Assembly: GCA_903789375.1 (NCBI GenBank)
Contig: CAIFEB010000003.1
Coordinates: 60,121-124,120, forward strand
DNA: 64,000 nt
Source: an uncultured Eggerthellaceae bacterium
GTDB lineage: Bacteria; Actinomycetota; Coriobacteriia; Coriobacteriales; Eggerthellaceae
Direction of reading: 5' to 3'
Every line of letters begins with the position of its first letter. The first letter of the stretch is position 1. The notes under the pieces were generated by a model. That model was not told the DNA's origin. It did no database searches and saw only the letters and a list, made by a program, of their open reading frames with translations. Below are positions 25,261 through 33,692 of this stretch, piece by piece. A program made the position numbers and the translations under genes.

Positions 25261-25678
25261 GCACTTTTTTCGAAATCCGCTGCCGTACATTGCTTCTCCA
25301 TGAGCACTTCTCCCTAAGCCGAATCTTGCCATGCTCAACGCTGCGCCATCCGCAACCGAGCAACGCCAACCGCAACCCGCCAGGCCAGCCGCAACCCGCC
25401 AGATCAACCGCAATCTGCCGGACCAACCGCAACCGTTGCGGTCAGTCTGCGTGCCAGGCGCGCATCCGAGCCCCCGGCGTGTACCCCCTCCCAGCACGGC
25501 TCCCGGATTCGCCGAACCCGTTGCGGCCCTCCGGCGCCGACGCCGTTTTCGGGCGTTTTCCGAAAACGCGACGCTTGCGAGCACAGCAGCCACCGCAACA
25601 GGTTCGAAGTCTGCGTCGCACGCACCCGCGCGCAACTGTGAGGGATTTGTGACGTGCCGCCCCATCCAAGACAATCGT
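25261..25678. other. Divergent intergenic region between tRNA loci
   Basis: About 420 bases without a supported gene. It contains a degenerate 19-bp tandem array (25367-25441) and a 9-bp stem hairpin CGTTTTCGG/CCGAAAACG (25544-25568). Open frames have no recognisable domain. Confidence 0.55.
25367..25441. repeat. Degenerate tandem repeat, 19 bp x about 4
   Basis: Units begin at 25367, 25386, 25405 and 25424 and share CARCCGCAAYCYGCC-like sequence. The last unit is partial and ends in CCGTTGCGG. Confidence 0.85.
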
Positions 25679-25716
25679 TTGACAGGAACCGTCACTTTGG
25701 TAATATATCTCCTTGC
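25679..25716 (+). promoter_or_regulatory. Promoter of tRNA-Val
   Basis: A consensus -35 TTGACA (25679-25684), a 16-nt spacer and TAATAT (25701-25706). The 17-nt block GTAATATATCTCCTTGC (25700-25716) is shared with the minus-strand tRNA promoter. The tRNA starts at 25750. Confidence 0.8.
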
Positions 25717-25749
25717 CGGTGCGCGGCGCGCATCGGACCCCAACAACGT

Positions 25750-25824
25750 GGGCGGCTAGCTCAGGGGGAGAGCGCTTCCCTGACACGGAAGAGGTCAGAA
25801 GTTCAAATCTTCTGTCGCCCACCA
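25750..25824 (+). tRNA. tRNA-Val (anticodon GAC)
   Basis: A 75-nt cloverleaf with encoded CCA. The acceptor GGGCGGC pairs with GTCGCCC (one G-U), the anticodon loop CTGACAC gives GAC, and the T-loop is GTTCAAATC. It is followed within 10 nt by a strong terminator. Confidence 0.98.
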
Positions 25825-25833
25825 CGTAATGCC

Positions 25834-25863
25834 AGGCCAGCCGTTTAATCGGCTGGCCTTTTT
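25834..25863 (+). terminator. Intrinsic terminator after tRNA-Val
   Basis: Stem AGGCCAGCCG (25834-25843) with CGGCTGGCCT (25850-25859), loop TTTAAT, followed by TTTT. Confidence 0.92.
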
Positions 25864-26011
25864 CGTTTCGGACGCCCTTCAGCGCTCATCGCTCCGCACA
25901 GTTTGTCGATGCTTATCGCTCCTCACGGTTTCCGGAGCTCCCCGCCTCTCACGGTTGCGCCCGTATCCCCGATAGGCGAAATCCGCTCTTCGCCCGCTTC
26001 CCAACAACACG

Positions 26012-26049
26012 AAAGGCGATGCGATCGGATCGCTCCGCGCATCGCCTTT
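26012..26049. terminator. Terminator hairpin downstream of DUF177 gene
   Basis: Stem AAAGGCGATGCG (26012-26023) with CGCATCGCCTTT (26038-26049). It sits 35 nt past the stop of the minus-strand DUF177 gene. The T run is short. Confidence 0.7.
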
Positions 26050-26083
26050 TGATCGTCAGCTTGCGAACGCTCGCCAGCGCCTG

Positions 26084-26722
26084 TTACTTGCCTGCATCCT
26101 TCGCATCGTCGTCGGCACCGTCGTCGGCATCGCCGAACGACAGGTTCTTGAGCACCGCGAACGGGTTGGCGGCCTCCTCGAACTCCCGACGCTGCGCCGC
26201 CCCGCCGTCGCAGCCGCACGGACCGTCGTTGAGGTTGGCGCCGCATTGCGGGCAGAGCCCCTTGCAGTCGTCGCGGCACAGCGGCACGCCCGGCACCTCG
26301 ACGAGGAACGCCGCGCGGATGAGCGTCTCCAGGTCGATGACGTGGTCGGCGGGCAGCACGTCGAACTCGTCGTCGAGCCGATCGTCGTCCTCGTCTTCCC
26401 CATCTGCGCCGTCGTCGCCGAAATCCTCACGCTCGGGACGCTCGCCCTCGATGAGGAAATAGCCCTCGATCGAGCCTTCGAGCGCGTACGAAACGTCCTC
26501 GAGGCAGCGGGCGCATGAGGTGGTGGCATCGCCGCGCGCCGTGCCCTGCACGAGCAGCGCGTCGCCGGTGTTGGTGATGTCGACCTCCCACGCAACGGGC
26601 TGGTCGAACGTGTACGTGTCCGGGCCCGCTTCCAGGGAACCGAGCGCGAACTCCCCCTGAAAACGAGAGCTCTCCGCAGGTGCGAAGAGCTCGGCCGGGA
26701 CCGCTATGCGAGCGGCGCCCAT
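26084..26722 (-). CDS. DUF177 (YceD-like) protein
   Basis: A 212-residue acidic protein of the YceD/DUF177 family. CARCLEDVSYALEGSI and CRDDCKGLCPQCGANLNDGPC are the family cysteine motifs, separated by a very acidic stretch around residues 95-125. In most bacteria the gene precedes rpmF (L32) and the protein is linked to 23S rRNA or L32 assembly. Here no rpmF follows; a terminator and tRNA-Val do. Its start overlaps the preceding stop as TAATG. Confidence 0.88.
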   Translation of the reverse strand: MGAARIAVPAELFAPAESSRFQGEFALGSLEAGPDTYTFDQPVAWEVDITNTGDALLVQGTARGDATTSCARCLEDVSYALEGSIEGYFLIEGERPEREDFGDDGADGEDEDDDRLDDEFDVLPADHVIDLETLIRAAFLVEVPGVPLCRDDCKGLCPQCGANLNDGPCGCDGGAAQRREFEEAANPFAVLKNLSFGDADDGADDDAKDAGK

Positions 26723-27198
26723 TACGACCGATTCGCTTGCTGCGTCGTGGCGTTGAGACGATCGCGGCAGCGGCGCACGTTGTTGAGCAGCGTGTCGAGG
26801 CTCTGCTCAACGTGGCCGAACACCTCGTCGGCATAGTCCTCGGCCCCCGCGCGCGTCTGACGCTCCAGCTCGCGCGCCTCAGCCAGGATCTGATCGCTCT
26901 GCTGCTGGGAGATGCGCACGATTTCCTGCTCGGAGGCGATGGTCATCGCCTGGGAGCGGGCGTCCTCGATTATGTTGTCGGCCTCGGCCTGGGCGTCGTC
27001 GAGCAGGCTCTGGCGCTCGCGCACGATCTGACGCGCCTGGGAGAACTCGCTCGGGAACGTGTCGCGGATCTCGTCCATGATCTCGAACGCGGCGGCGACA
27101 TCGACTTGGCGCAGATTGTTCTTTCCGAAGACGGGCTTCGAATCCTCCAGCAGGATCGAAAGCTCCTCGAGCAACCCGAGTACTCCTGTTTCGTCCAT
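26722..27198 (-). CDS. Coiled-coil protein, DivIVA/ATPase-b-like, unknown role
   Basis: A 158-residue hydrophilic protein with a long helical region (residues 45-150) rich in Glu, Gln, Ala and Arg. It lacks a membrane segment. The repeated pattern around RQSLLDDAQAEADNIIEDAR resembles DivIVA- and ATP-synthase-b-like coiled coils, but the match is to a fold, not a function. The start at 27198 (MDETGVLG) follows GGAAGGA. It is translationally coupled to the DUF177 gene. Confidence 0.75.
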   Translation of the reverse strand: MDETGVLGLLEELSILLEDSKPVFGKNNLRQVDVAAAFEIMDEIRDTFPSEFSQARQIVRERQSLLDDAQAEADNIIEDARSQAMTIASEQEIVRISQQQSDQILAEARELERQTRAGAEDYADEVFGHVEQSLDTLLNNVRRCRDRLNATTQQANRS

Positions 27199-27468
27199 GG
27201 TTGTCCTTCCGTACTGCATTTAAGCAACAGCGCACACGTGCGCGATGATGGCATTCAACGAATTATGATAGCAGGTTTGAAATTGGGGCATTTCCCGACT
27301 CACAATCCACGCACAATCTTCGACGGACACGGGCGCGACCAGCGCGCTCGCGGTTCCACCACGCCGCAAGGAAAGGTCGAGCCGTGGCAGCCGCACGCGC
27401 TCTGCGGCTCATCGAGGCGGACGAGGCCGCGACGGCAAGCAGCTTCAGCCCCGCCTTCGCGCCTCGGA

Positions 27469-27945
27469 TCACGCGAACTTCCGGTTGAGGGCGCGCGCCA
27501 CATCGGGCGTCACGAACCGGTCGATGTCGCCGTGCAGGCTTGCCAGCTCGCGCACAATCGACGACGACAGGTACATGTACTGCGGTGGGGACATGATGAA
27601 CACGGTTTCCAGATCGCGCGACATCTCGTAGTTGAGCGCCGCCATCTGGAACTCGTATTCGAAATCCGTCACGGCGCGCAGGCCTTTGATGATGACGTTG
27701 GCGCCCGTCTCCTTGGCGAAGTCGACGAGCAGCCCGTCGAAGCCCTCGACCGTCACGTTCGGCAGGTGCGCCGTGCTCGAACGCACGAGCTCGACGCGCT
27801 CATCAAGGCTGAACAGGGGATTCTTCTTGGGCGAGGCCGCGACGGCCACCACGACCTCGTCCATGAGCTGTGCGGCGCGCGTGATGATGTCGAGATGCCC
27901 GTACGTGATGGGATCAAACGTGCCCGGCGTGATCGCCCGTTTCAT
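27469..27945 (-). CDS. coaD: Phosphopantetheine adenylyltransferase
   Basis: A 158-residue nucleotidyltransferase of normal length. TPGTFDPITYGHLDII contains the T/HxGH-type site, and IIKGLRAVTDFEYE and SSSIVRELA are conserved CoaD stretches. It makes dephospho-CoA from 4'-phosphopantetheine and ATP. Start at 27945 follows AAGGAGG. It overlaps rsmD by 4 nt (ATGA), the common rsmD-coaD pair. Confidence 0.96.
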   Translation of the reverse strand: MKRAITPGTFDPITYGHLDIITRAAQLMDEVVVAVAASPKKNPLFSLDERVELVRSSTAHLPNVTVEGFDGLLVDFAKETGANVIIKGLRAVTDFEYEFQMAALNYEMSRDLETVFIMSPPQYMYLSSSIVRELASLHGDIDRFVTPDVARALNRKFA

Positions 27946-28679
27946 CGGCCCGCCTCCTTGCCCGTCGCAGGCGCAGCCTGCCCTTCGGCTGCGCGCGCCT
28001 GCGCGCCGGCAGCCTGCACCCGCTCCTGCGCTTCGGCAGCCTGCGCCCGCTCCTGGGCCGCTGCAGCTTCCTGCCGTGCGGCGACCGCTGCGGCTGCGGC
28101 GCGCTCGTCCGCCCGCGCGATGACGGTGCCGGTCTTGCCGTACTTCTTGGCGCGCAGCACGGCGAAGCCCGCATCCTCGAGGGCGGACGCGACGGCCGCC
28201 GCGTCCTTGTTCGCGTGCTCGTAGACGACGAGCGCCCCGTCGGCGAGCGCTCCCGCCGCACGCAGCCGCTCGAGCATGCCGCACGCCTCATGCGCGTCCA
28301 TAGCATACGGCGGATCGAGGAACACGAGGTCGAACGGAGGACGGTGCCGTTCGGGCGGCGCCGTCATGACGTCAGCGCGCGAGAGCTGCGCCCGCGATGC
28401 GGGCAGTTTGAGCGCCGCGATGTTGCGGGCGACCGCCGCCTGCGCCTTCGCGTCGCGGTCGTAGAACCGGCAGCTCTGCGCCCCCCGCGACAGCGCCTCC
28501 AAGCCAAGCGCGCCCGACCCGGCGAACGCGTCGAGCACGACGGCGCCGTCGAACCCGCCGCGCACGCTGAACAGCGAGCTCATGAGGGCCTCGCGTACCC
28601 GGTCCGTCGTCGGTCGGGTGTTCTCACCTGCGGGCGCCTCGATGGGACGTCCCCGCCACTCCCCTGCCACGATGCGCAT
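27942..28679 (-). CDS. rsmD: 16S rRNA m2G966 methyltransferase with Ala/Gln/Glu-rich tail
   Basis: A 245-residue protein; residues 1-185 are a standard RsmD: MRIVAGEWRGRPIEAPAG, then DAFAGSGALGLEALSRGA (SAM motif I) and FDLVFLDPPYA (NPPY-type catalytic motif). It methylates G966 of 16S rRNA. The last 55 to 60 residues are a low-complexity tail of Ala, Gln, Glu and Arg built on AQERAQAAEAQERVQAAG-like repeats, which family members usually lack. The tail may be flexible or a short coiled coil. Confidence 0.93.
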   Translation of the reverse strand: MRIVAGEWRGRPIEAPAGENTRPTTDRVREALMSSLFSVRGGFDGAVVLDAFAGSGALGLEALSRGAQSCRFYDRDAKAQAAVARNIAALKLPASRAQLSRADVMTAPPERHRPPFDLVFLDPPYAMDAHEACGMLERLRAAGALADGALVVYEHANKDAAAVASALEDAGFAVLRAKKYGKTGTVIARADERAAAAAVAARQEAAAAQERAQAAEAQERVQAAGAQARAAEGQAAPATGKEAGR

Positions 28680-28772
28680 GATGCCGCCTTTCGCAGTCTT
28701 CGATTTTCGCGTTCCCCAGTATGCCCCATTTGGCCCCGAGTGGGGCATGCGCGCAGGCAAATCGCGCAACCG

Positions 28773-30932
28773 TTACCCTCCCGCCACGACGGTCGCCCGC
28801 CGTTCGACGAATCGCACTTCACGGGCGAGCGCGCGGTGGTCGGCCTCGGAAAGCTGCGGGTCCTGCGCTAGAAGCTCCTGCGCGTCGGCGTGCGCCTGCT
28901 CGATGAGCGCGCCGTCGCGGACGATGTTCACGAGCTTGAGCCCCGACGCGCCATGCTGGCGGTTTCCCAGGATGTCGCCCTCGCGACGCAGCGACAGGTC
29001 GTATTCTGCCAGCTTGAAGCCGTCGTCAGTCTTCTTCATGGCCTCCAGGCGGGACAGCGCCGTGTCGCTGCGCGAGCCAGATATGAGATGCACCTCGGCC
29101 GGCAGCTCGCCGCGCCCCACGCGTCCGCGCAGCTGATGGAGCTGCGCGAGGCCGAACCGGTCCGCGTCCTCGACGATCATGACGGTCGCCTGCGGCACGT
29201 CGACGCCCACCTCGATGACGGTCGTCGCCACGAGCACCTGCGACTCGCCCGATGCGAACCGCTCCATGACCGCGCGTTTGTCCGCGCCGGACATGCGCCC
29301 GTGCACCAAATCGACGCGGTAGTCGACGAACACCTTCTTCTGCAGGAAGTCCGCCTGCGATTCCGCGGCCGCCACCGTGCAGCCGCCCGCATCGAGGTCG
29401 TTCTCGTCCTCGATGCTGATGGAGGCGTACGCGTATTCCTCCTCGTCGCCACCCGCGCTCTTCTTGGATCCCTTCTTCTTGCCCGTCGGACGTTCGACGC
29501 CCACGAGCGGGCACACGACGTAGACCCGCTCGCCCCGCTTGAGCGCCGCGAGCGCCGCGTCGTACGCCTTGCCGCGGCTGCGCTTGTCGTGCACGTACGT
29601 CGTGCGGCACGCCGAATCGTGCGGACGGTGCTTGATGTAGGACAGCGACAGGTTGCCGAACACGGCGAGCGCGAGCGAGCGCGGGATGGGCGTCGCCGTC
29701 AGGTACAGCGCGTCGATGCATGTGCCCTTCGACAGCAGCTTCGCGCGCTGGTCCACGCCGAAGCGCTGCTGCTCGTCGATGACGGCGAGCGTGCAGTGCG
29801 CGAAGACGACGTCGTCCTGCAGCACGGCATGCGTGCCGATGAGCACGTCGATGGTCCCGGCCGCCACACCGGCCACGATACGCTCGCGCTCCGCGGCGTC
29901 GGTGGAGCCGGTGAGCGCCGCCCACGTGACGCCCGCCTGATCGAACAGGGAGCCGAGCGACTGCGCATGCTGCCGCGCGAGGATTTCGGTGGGAGCCATG
30001 AGCACGGCCTGGCCACCCGAGTCGGCCGCTGCAGCAAGCGCGAACGCGGCCACGATGGTCTTGCCCGTGCCCACGTCGCCGAGCAGCAGGTGGTTCATCG
30101 GATGCGGAGCGGCCATCTCTCCGAGGATGCGGTCGCGTGCCGCGCGCTGTTCGTCGGTCAGCTCGAACGGCACGGCCGCCGCAAGCGCCTGCACGCGCGG
30201 GCCGTCCACCACGTGCTCGGTCGGCGCTCCCTCCTCGGCGCGCTGCTCGTTCTCGCGCATGAGCACGAGCTCCAAAAGCAGAAGCTCCTCGTAGGCGAGC
30301 CGTGTGCGCGCCGCGCGCTGTTCGTCTGCGCTCTGGGGAAAATGGATGCACGACAGCGCCCTCTGCCGGCTCATGAGACGGCGCTTGAGCCTCAGGTCGA
30401 GGGGCAGCGGGTCGAGCAGGCCGCGCGTCTGCTCGAGCGCGTTGGACACAAGCCGGCGGATCCACGCCGTGGACAGCGCGCCCGTCGCCGGATGCACCGG
30501 CACGATGAGCCCGACCGTGGCCGTGTTCTCGTCGACCGGCTCGATGAACGGGTTGGTCATGCGCTTGAAACCGTAGTTGAACTCGAGCTTCCCCGAAACC
30601 GCGACCTGCATGCCCGCTTTCAGCTGGTCCATGAGCCACGGCTGGCGAAACGCGGTGATCATGAGCACGCCGGTGTCGTCCACGACGGACAGCTCGACGA
30701 GCGGAAGGTTGGGACGCGGGCGCTTGAGGCGCATCTCGTGGATCGAGCCCCGAATGGTGCATTCATCGCCGATGCGCGCGTCGCGCACCGTGCGCACCTG
30801 GGACATGTCGATGTAGCGGCGCGGGTAGTGGCTCAGAAGGTCGCGCACCGTGCGGATGCCGAGCTTGCCCAAGGCGCGTTCACGCACGGGGCTGACAAGA
30901 CGAATCGTGCTGACGCTTTCGTCGAGCGACAT
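28773..30932 (-). CDS. recG: ATP-dependent DNA helicase RecG
   Basis: A 719-residue superfamily 2 helicase from the ATG at 30932. It has an N-terminal wedge/OB region, Walker A LLLGDVGTGKTIVA, a DEQQ box (VIDEQQRFGVDQRAKL) and motif VI (QLRGRVGRG). RecG remodels stalled replication forks. A charged insert (GKKKGSKKSAGGDEEEYAYA and following, about 35 residues, near 29390-29495) interrupts the second helicase domain after VVCPLV. A GTG at 31007, 4 nt after the preceding stop, would add 25 residues; neither start has a strong SD. Confidence 0.95.
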   Translation of the reverse strand: MSLDESVSTIRLVSPVRERALGKLGIRTVRDLLSHYPRRYIDMSQVRTVRDARIGDECTIRGSIHEMRLKRPRPNLPLVELSVVDDTGVLMITAFRQPWLMDQLKAGMQVAVSGKLEFNYGFKRMTNPFIEPVDENTATVGLIVPVHPATGALSTAWIRRLVSNALEQTRGLLDPLPLDLRLKRRLMSRQRALSCIHFPQSADEQRAARTRLAYEELLLLELVLMRENEQRAEEGAPTEHVVDGPRVQALAAAVPFELTDEQRAARDRILGEMAAPHPMNHLLLGDVGTGKTIVAAFALAAAADSGGQAVLMAPTEILARQHAQSLGSLFDQAGVTWAALTGSTDAAERERIVAGVAAGTIDVLIGTHAVLQDDVVFAHCTLAVIDEQQRFGVDQRAKLLSKGTCIDALYLTATPIPRSLALAVFGNLSLSYIKHRPHDSACRTTYVHDKRSRGKAYDAALAALKRGERVYVVCPLVGVERPTGKKKGSKKSAGGDEEEYAYASISIEDENDLDAGGCTVAAAESQADFLQKKVFVDYRVDLVHGRMSGADKRAVMERFASGESQVLVATTVIEVGVDVPQATVMIVEDADRFGLAQLHQLRGRVGRGELPAEVHLISGSRSDTALSRLEAMKKTDDGFKLAEYDLSLRREGDILGNRQHGASGLKLVNIVRDGALIEQAHADAQELLAQDPQLSEADHRALAREVRFVERRATVVAGG

Positions 30933-31009
30933 CGTGCGGGCGAGCCGGTCGATCGGCTCGCCCGCATCGGCAGCAGAAGCAGGTTTTGTTCCGCGCGCAG
31001 GCGCCACGG

Positions 31010-32647
31010 CTATTCGACCGACAGAACGACCGGATAGAGCGGCTGGTCGCCGCGGTGCGCGTCGATTTCCAAGTCCTCGTAGGCGTCCTCGATGCGGCTG
31101 ACGAGCGCACCGAGCGCGTCGTCGGAGTAATCCGCACCGGCGAGCAGCGTGAGTGTGTCGGCGTCTTCGGCCTCCATGACCTCGAGCAGGCTCATGACGA
31201 CATCCTCCACCGACGAGCCGACCGCCTCGATGGCACCGTCGGCGATGCCGATGACGTCGCCTTCCTTGATGGGGTTGTCGTGCGCGTCCTTGGAATCCTT
31301 GATGGCCGTGGTGACCTCGCCGGTCTTCACGTCGGCGAACGCGTCGGTCATGCTCTCGACGTTCTCCTCGAGCGTAGCGTCGGGGTTGAACCCGAACATG
31401 GCGCTGAACGCCTGCGGCACGCTCTTGGTCGGCACGACGGCGCACGGCACATCCGACAGCGAGCAGGCGCTCTGGGCTGCCATGATGATGTTGGAGTTGT
31501 CGGGCATGATGATGATGTTGTCGGCGTTGATGGCCGACGCGGCGTCGAGCAAGTCCTTCGTCGACGGGTTCATGGTCTGCCCGCCGGAGACGACCACGTC
31601 GACGCCCAGGCTCTTCAGGATCTTCGCGTTGCCCTCGCCCGGAGCCACGGCCACGATGCCGAACGGCTTGCGCTCGGCAGCCTCGGCCTCTTGCTCCTGC
31701 TCGAGCTTCTCGTTGCGCTCCTCGCTCTGCAGCTGCATGTTGTGGATGAAGACCTTGGAGATCTGTCCGCGATCGAGGAAGTACTTGAGCACCTGGTCGG
31801 GATGGTCGGAGTGCACGTGCACCTTGAAGTGCGGGTTGTCGCCCACGCACAGCTCGCAGTCGCCCATCGTGCCCAGGAAATCGAGTGCGTCGTTCTTGTC
31901 GAGCGTGTCGGAATCGACGAGGAACTCGTTGCAGTAGCGGTACTGCGAGCCCTCCCAGTCGTTGATCTGCTCGATTTCGACCTTGGGCTCGGCCGTGCGG
32001 GCCAGTCCCAGCTCGTCGCCGAGCGGGCCTTCCTTGCCCTCGAGGGCCGCGACGAAGCCGTCGAAGAGGATGGCCAGGCCGAAGCCGCCGGAGTCGACGA
32101 CGTTGTTCTCCTTGAGGACCGGCAGAAGCTCGGGGGTGCGCTGAACCGACGCGTACGCCTCCTTGACGACCTCGTCGAGCGCGGCGTCGAGGTCGAGCTT
32201 CTTCTTGTGCGCGCGCTTGGCCGCGGCGGCCGAATCCTTGAGCACCGTGAGGATCGTGCCCTCGACCGGCTTGCGCACAGCCTGGAACGCGACAACGACG
32301 GCCGTCTGGAACGCCCGGTCGAGCGCCGCCGTGTCGAACGTCTCGGCGTCGGCCGCCCCTTCGCACAGACCGCGCAGGATCTGCGACGTGATGACGCCGG
32401 AGTTGCCGCGCGCACCCATGAGGGCGCCCGTGGAGATGGCGCGGCTGATGGCAGCGCGATCAGCGCCGATGGGGAGCTGGGCCAAGTTGGAGACGACCGA
32501 TTCGATGGTAAGCGACATGTTGGTGCCAGTGTCGCCATCGGGGACGGGGAACACGTTCAGGCGGTTGATCTCGTCCTTGCGATCCGTGAGCGTCTTGCTC
32601 GCAGCTGCGATGGCGTTCAGGATGTCGTTTGTCGAATACTCAGTCAT
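31010..32647 (-). CDS. DAK/DhaL-family (YloV, FakA-like) kinase-domain protein
   Basis: A 545-residue protein. Residues 10-200 are a DhaL-type domain: NRLNVFPVPDGDTGTNMSLT (Mg-ATP aspartates) and TGALMGARGNSGVITSQIL. A C-terminal DegV-like/DUF1949 region follows. FakA-type relatives phosphorylate fatty acids held by FakB; no fakB is present in the window, so that role is only likely. ATG at 32647 is preferred; a GTG five codons upstream overlaps the SD. It follows the Asp23 gene, the usual yloU-yloV-recG order. Confidence 0.9.
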   Translation of the reverse strand: MTEYSTNDILNAIAAASKTLTDRKDEINRLNVFPVPDGDTGTNMSLTIESVVSNLAQLPIGADRAAISRAISTGALMGARGNSGVITSQILRGLCEGAADAETFDTAALDRAFQTAVVVAFQAVRKPVEGTILTVLKDSAAAAKRAHKKKLDLDAALDEVVKEAYASVQRTPELLPVLKENNVVDSGGFGLAILFDGFVAALEGKEGPLGDELGLARTAEPKVEIEQINDWEGSQYRYCNEFLVDSDTLDKNDALDFLGTMGDCELCVGDNPHFKVHVHSDHPDQVLKYFLDRGQISKVFIHNMQLQSEERNEKLEQEQEAEAAERKPFGIVAVAPGEGNAKILKSLGVDVVVSGGQTMNPSTKDLLDAASAINADNIIIMPDNSNIIMAAQSACSLSDVPCAVVPTKSVPQAFSAMFGFNPDATLEENVESMTDAFADVKTGEVTTAIKDSKDAHDNPIKEGDVIGIADGAIEAVGSSVEDVVMSLLEVMEAEDADTLTLLAGADYSDDALGALVSRIEDAYEDLEIDAHRGDQPLYPVVLSVE

Positions 32648-32725
32648 AGTTAATGCAATCACTCCTTGGTGATGGTTCGTCGCGGGCGGCCGTCCGAAGA
32701 CGTGCCCGTGGTCGCCGCATACGCG

Positions 32726-33073
32726 CTACATGCGCACCTTGACGTCTTGGATATGCACATCGACGCCGTCGATGGGCACCTGCGCGTATTCCTTGAGAAC
32801 GAACGTCACCTGGTCTTTGAGGTTCTGGGACACCGTGTTCATGTTGGTGCCGTACTCCATGACGACGTAGAGGTCGACGTGGACGCCCGCCTCTGTGGAC
32901 GTGATGGTCACACCGCGGCGCAGGCGCGACGCCGGCAGGATCTTGGCGATGCCGTCGGCCGCCGACGGGGCGACGACGCCCACGACGCCATAGCACTCGA
33001 GAGCAGCGTGGCCCACCATGTCGGCGAGCACATCGTTTGCAACGTGCAGTCTTCCAGGAATCTTCTCGCTCAT
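32726..33073 (-). CDS. Asp23/Gls24 family envelope stress response protein (YloU-like)
   Basis: A 115-residue protein covering a single Asp23 domain: LHVANDVLADMVGHAALECYGVVGV at the start and VHIQDVKVRM at the end. No membrane segment. Relatives sit at the membrane through partners and respond to envelope or alkaline stress. It precedes the DAK-family gene by 78 nt. Upstream on the minus strand is a perfect -10 TATAAT (33137-33132). Confidence 0.9.
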   Translation of the reverse strand: MSEKIPGRLHVANDVLADMVGHAALECYGVVGVVAPSAADGIAKILPASRLRRGVTITSTEAGVHVDLYVVMEYGTNMNTVSQNLKDQVTFVLKEYAQVPIDGVDVHIQDVKVRM

Positions 33074-33227
33074 ACCAATTTCCTTTCAAGCACGGATGAC
33101 ATTGCGTGCGTACTGTTCACTGCGTGCGGAAATTATACCCCCTCGCATTCAGGCGGCAGGCGAATGTGGCGCGAATGCACAGGTAAAGACACGAATGTGG
33201 AGAGGTCGTCACAGAGAAAATCCCAAC

Positions 33228-33293
33228 TTGTGACGCGTTTGGGGCGTGTGCTATAGTTTACGGGCTAGTTTGTCATCAACGATTGACATCGTT
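33228..33293 (+). promoter_or_regulatory. rpmB promoter and leader hairpin
   Basis: TTGTGA (33228-33233) and TATAGT (33252-33257) with an 18-nt spacer. Transcription would start near 33264. The leader holds AACGAT-TGAC-ATCGTT (33278-33293) and a competing TGTCA/TGACA pairing (33271-33288). Alternative pairing next to the SD may allow autoregulation; this is inference. Confidence 0.6.
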
Positions 33294-33320
33294 TACAAGC
33301 GCTTTATGGAGTTGATTGCT

Positions 33321-33521
33321 ATGTCGAAGGTTTGCGAAGTCTGCGGTAAGAAGCCGGTTGCGGGTCGTAAGGTCAGCCATTCCCACCATGTCAGCAACCG
33401 TATGTTCCGTCCGAACATCCAGCGCATCACCATCAAGGACAAGAACGGCAAGGTGCGCAAGGCCAACGTCTGCACGCGTTGCATGAAGGCCGGCAAGGTC
33501 GAGCGCGCTTACATGAAGTAA
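33321..33521 (+). CDS. rpmB: 50S ribosomal protein L28
   Basis: A 66-residue protein with the Zn-binding C+ form of L28: CEVCGKKP near the N-terminus and CTRCMKAGK near the C-terminus. VSHSHHVSNRMFRPNIQ is characteristic. Start ATG 33321 with GGAG 9 nt upstream. Monocistronic, divergent from the Asp23-DAK-recG run and followed by terminators. Confidence 0.97.
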   Translation: MSKVCEVCGKKPVAGRKVSHSHHVSNRMFRPNIQRITIKDKNGKVRKANVCTRCMKAGKVERAYMK

Positions 33522-33549
33522 GCACCCTTCCGACGAAGCACGTTGATGA

Positions 33550-33574
33550 AAAGCCCGCTCATTGAGCGGGCTTT
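33550..33574 (+). terminator. Terminator after rpmB
   Basis: AAAGCCCGCTCA (33550-33561) pairs with TGAGCGGGCTTT (33563-33574), a 12-bp stem on a very small loop, 28 nt past the stop. Confidence 0.85.
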
Positions 33575-33625
33575 CTTGCGTTGGGGACGCTCCTTCCCGG
33601 TAGAACGGCCCCACCCCCATACAAA

Positions 33626-33661
33626 ACGAGCGCCCGCAGGATACGACCTGCGGGCGCTCGT
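33626..33661 (-). terminator. Hairpin terminating the zinc-ribbon gene
   Basis: ACGAGCGCCCGCAGG (33626-33640) pairs with CCTGCGGGCGCTCGT (33647-33661), a perfect 15-bp stem 32 nt past the minus-strand stop. On the minus strand it is followed by TTTTG. Confidence 0.8.
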
Positions 33662-33692
33662 CTCGTTCAACCGGCAAAGCGCGGACGTGCGG

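Noticed and set aside
25246-25746. 166-residue minus-strand open frame between tRNA loci
   Set aside because: No domain, no SD, covers a tandem repeat and the tRNA-Val promoter.
30933-32366. N-terminal extension of recG to 1197 residues
   Set aside because: The upstream part overlaps the DAK-family gene in another frame and has no homology.
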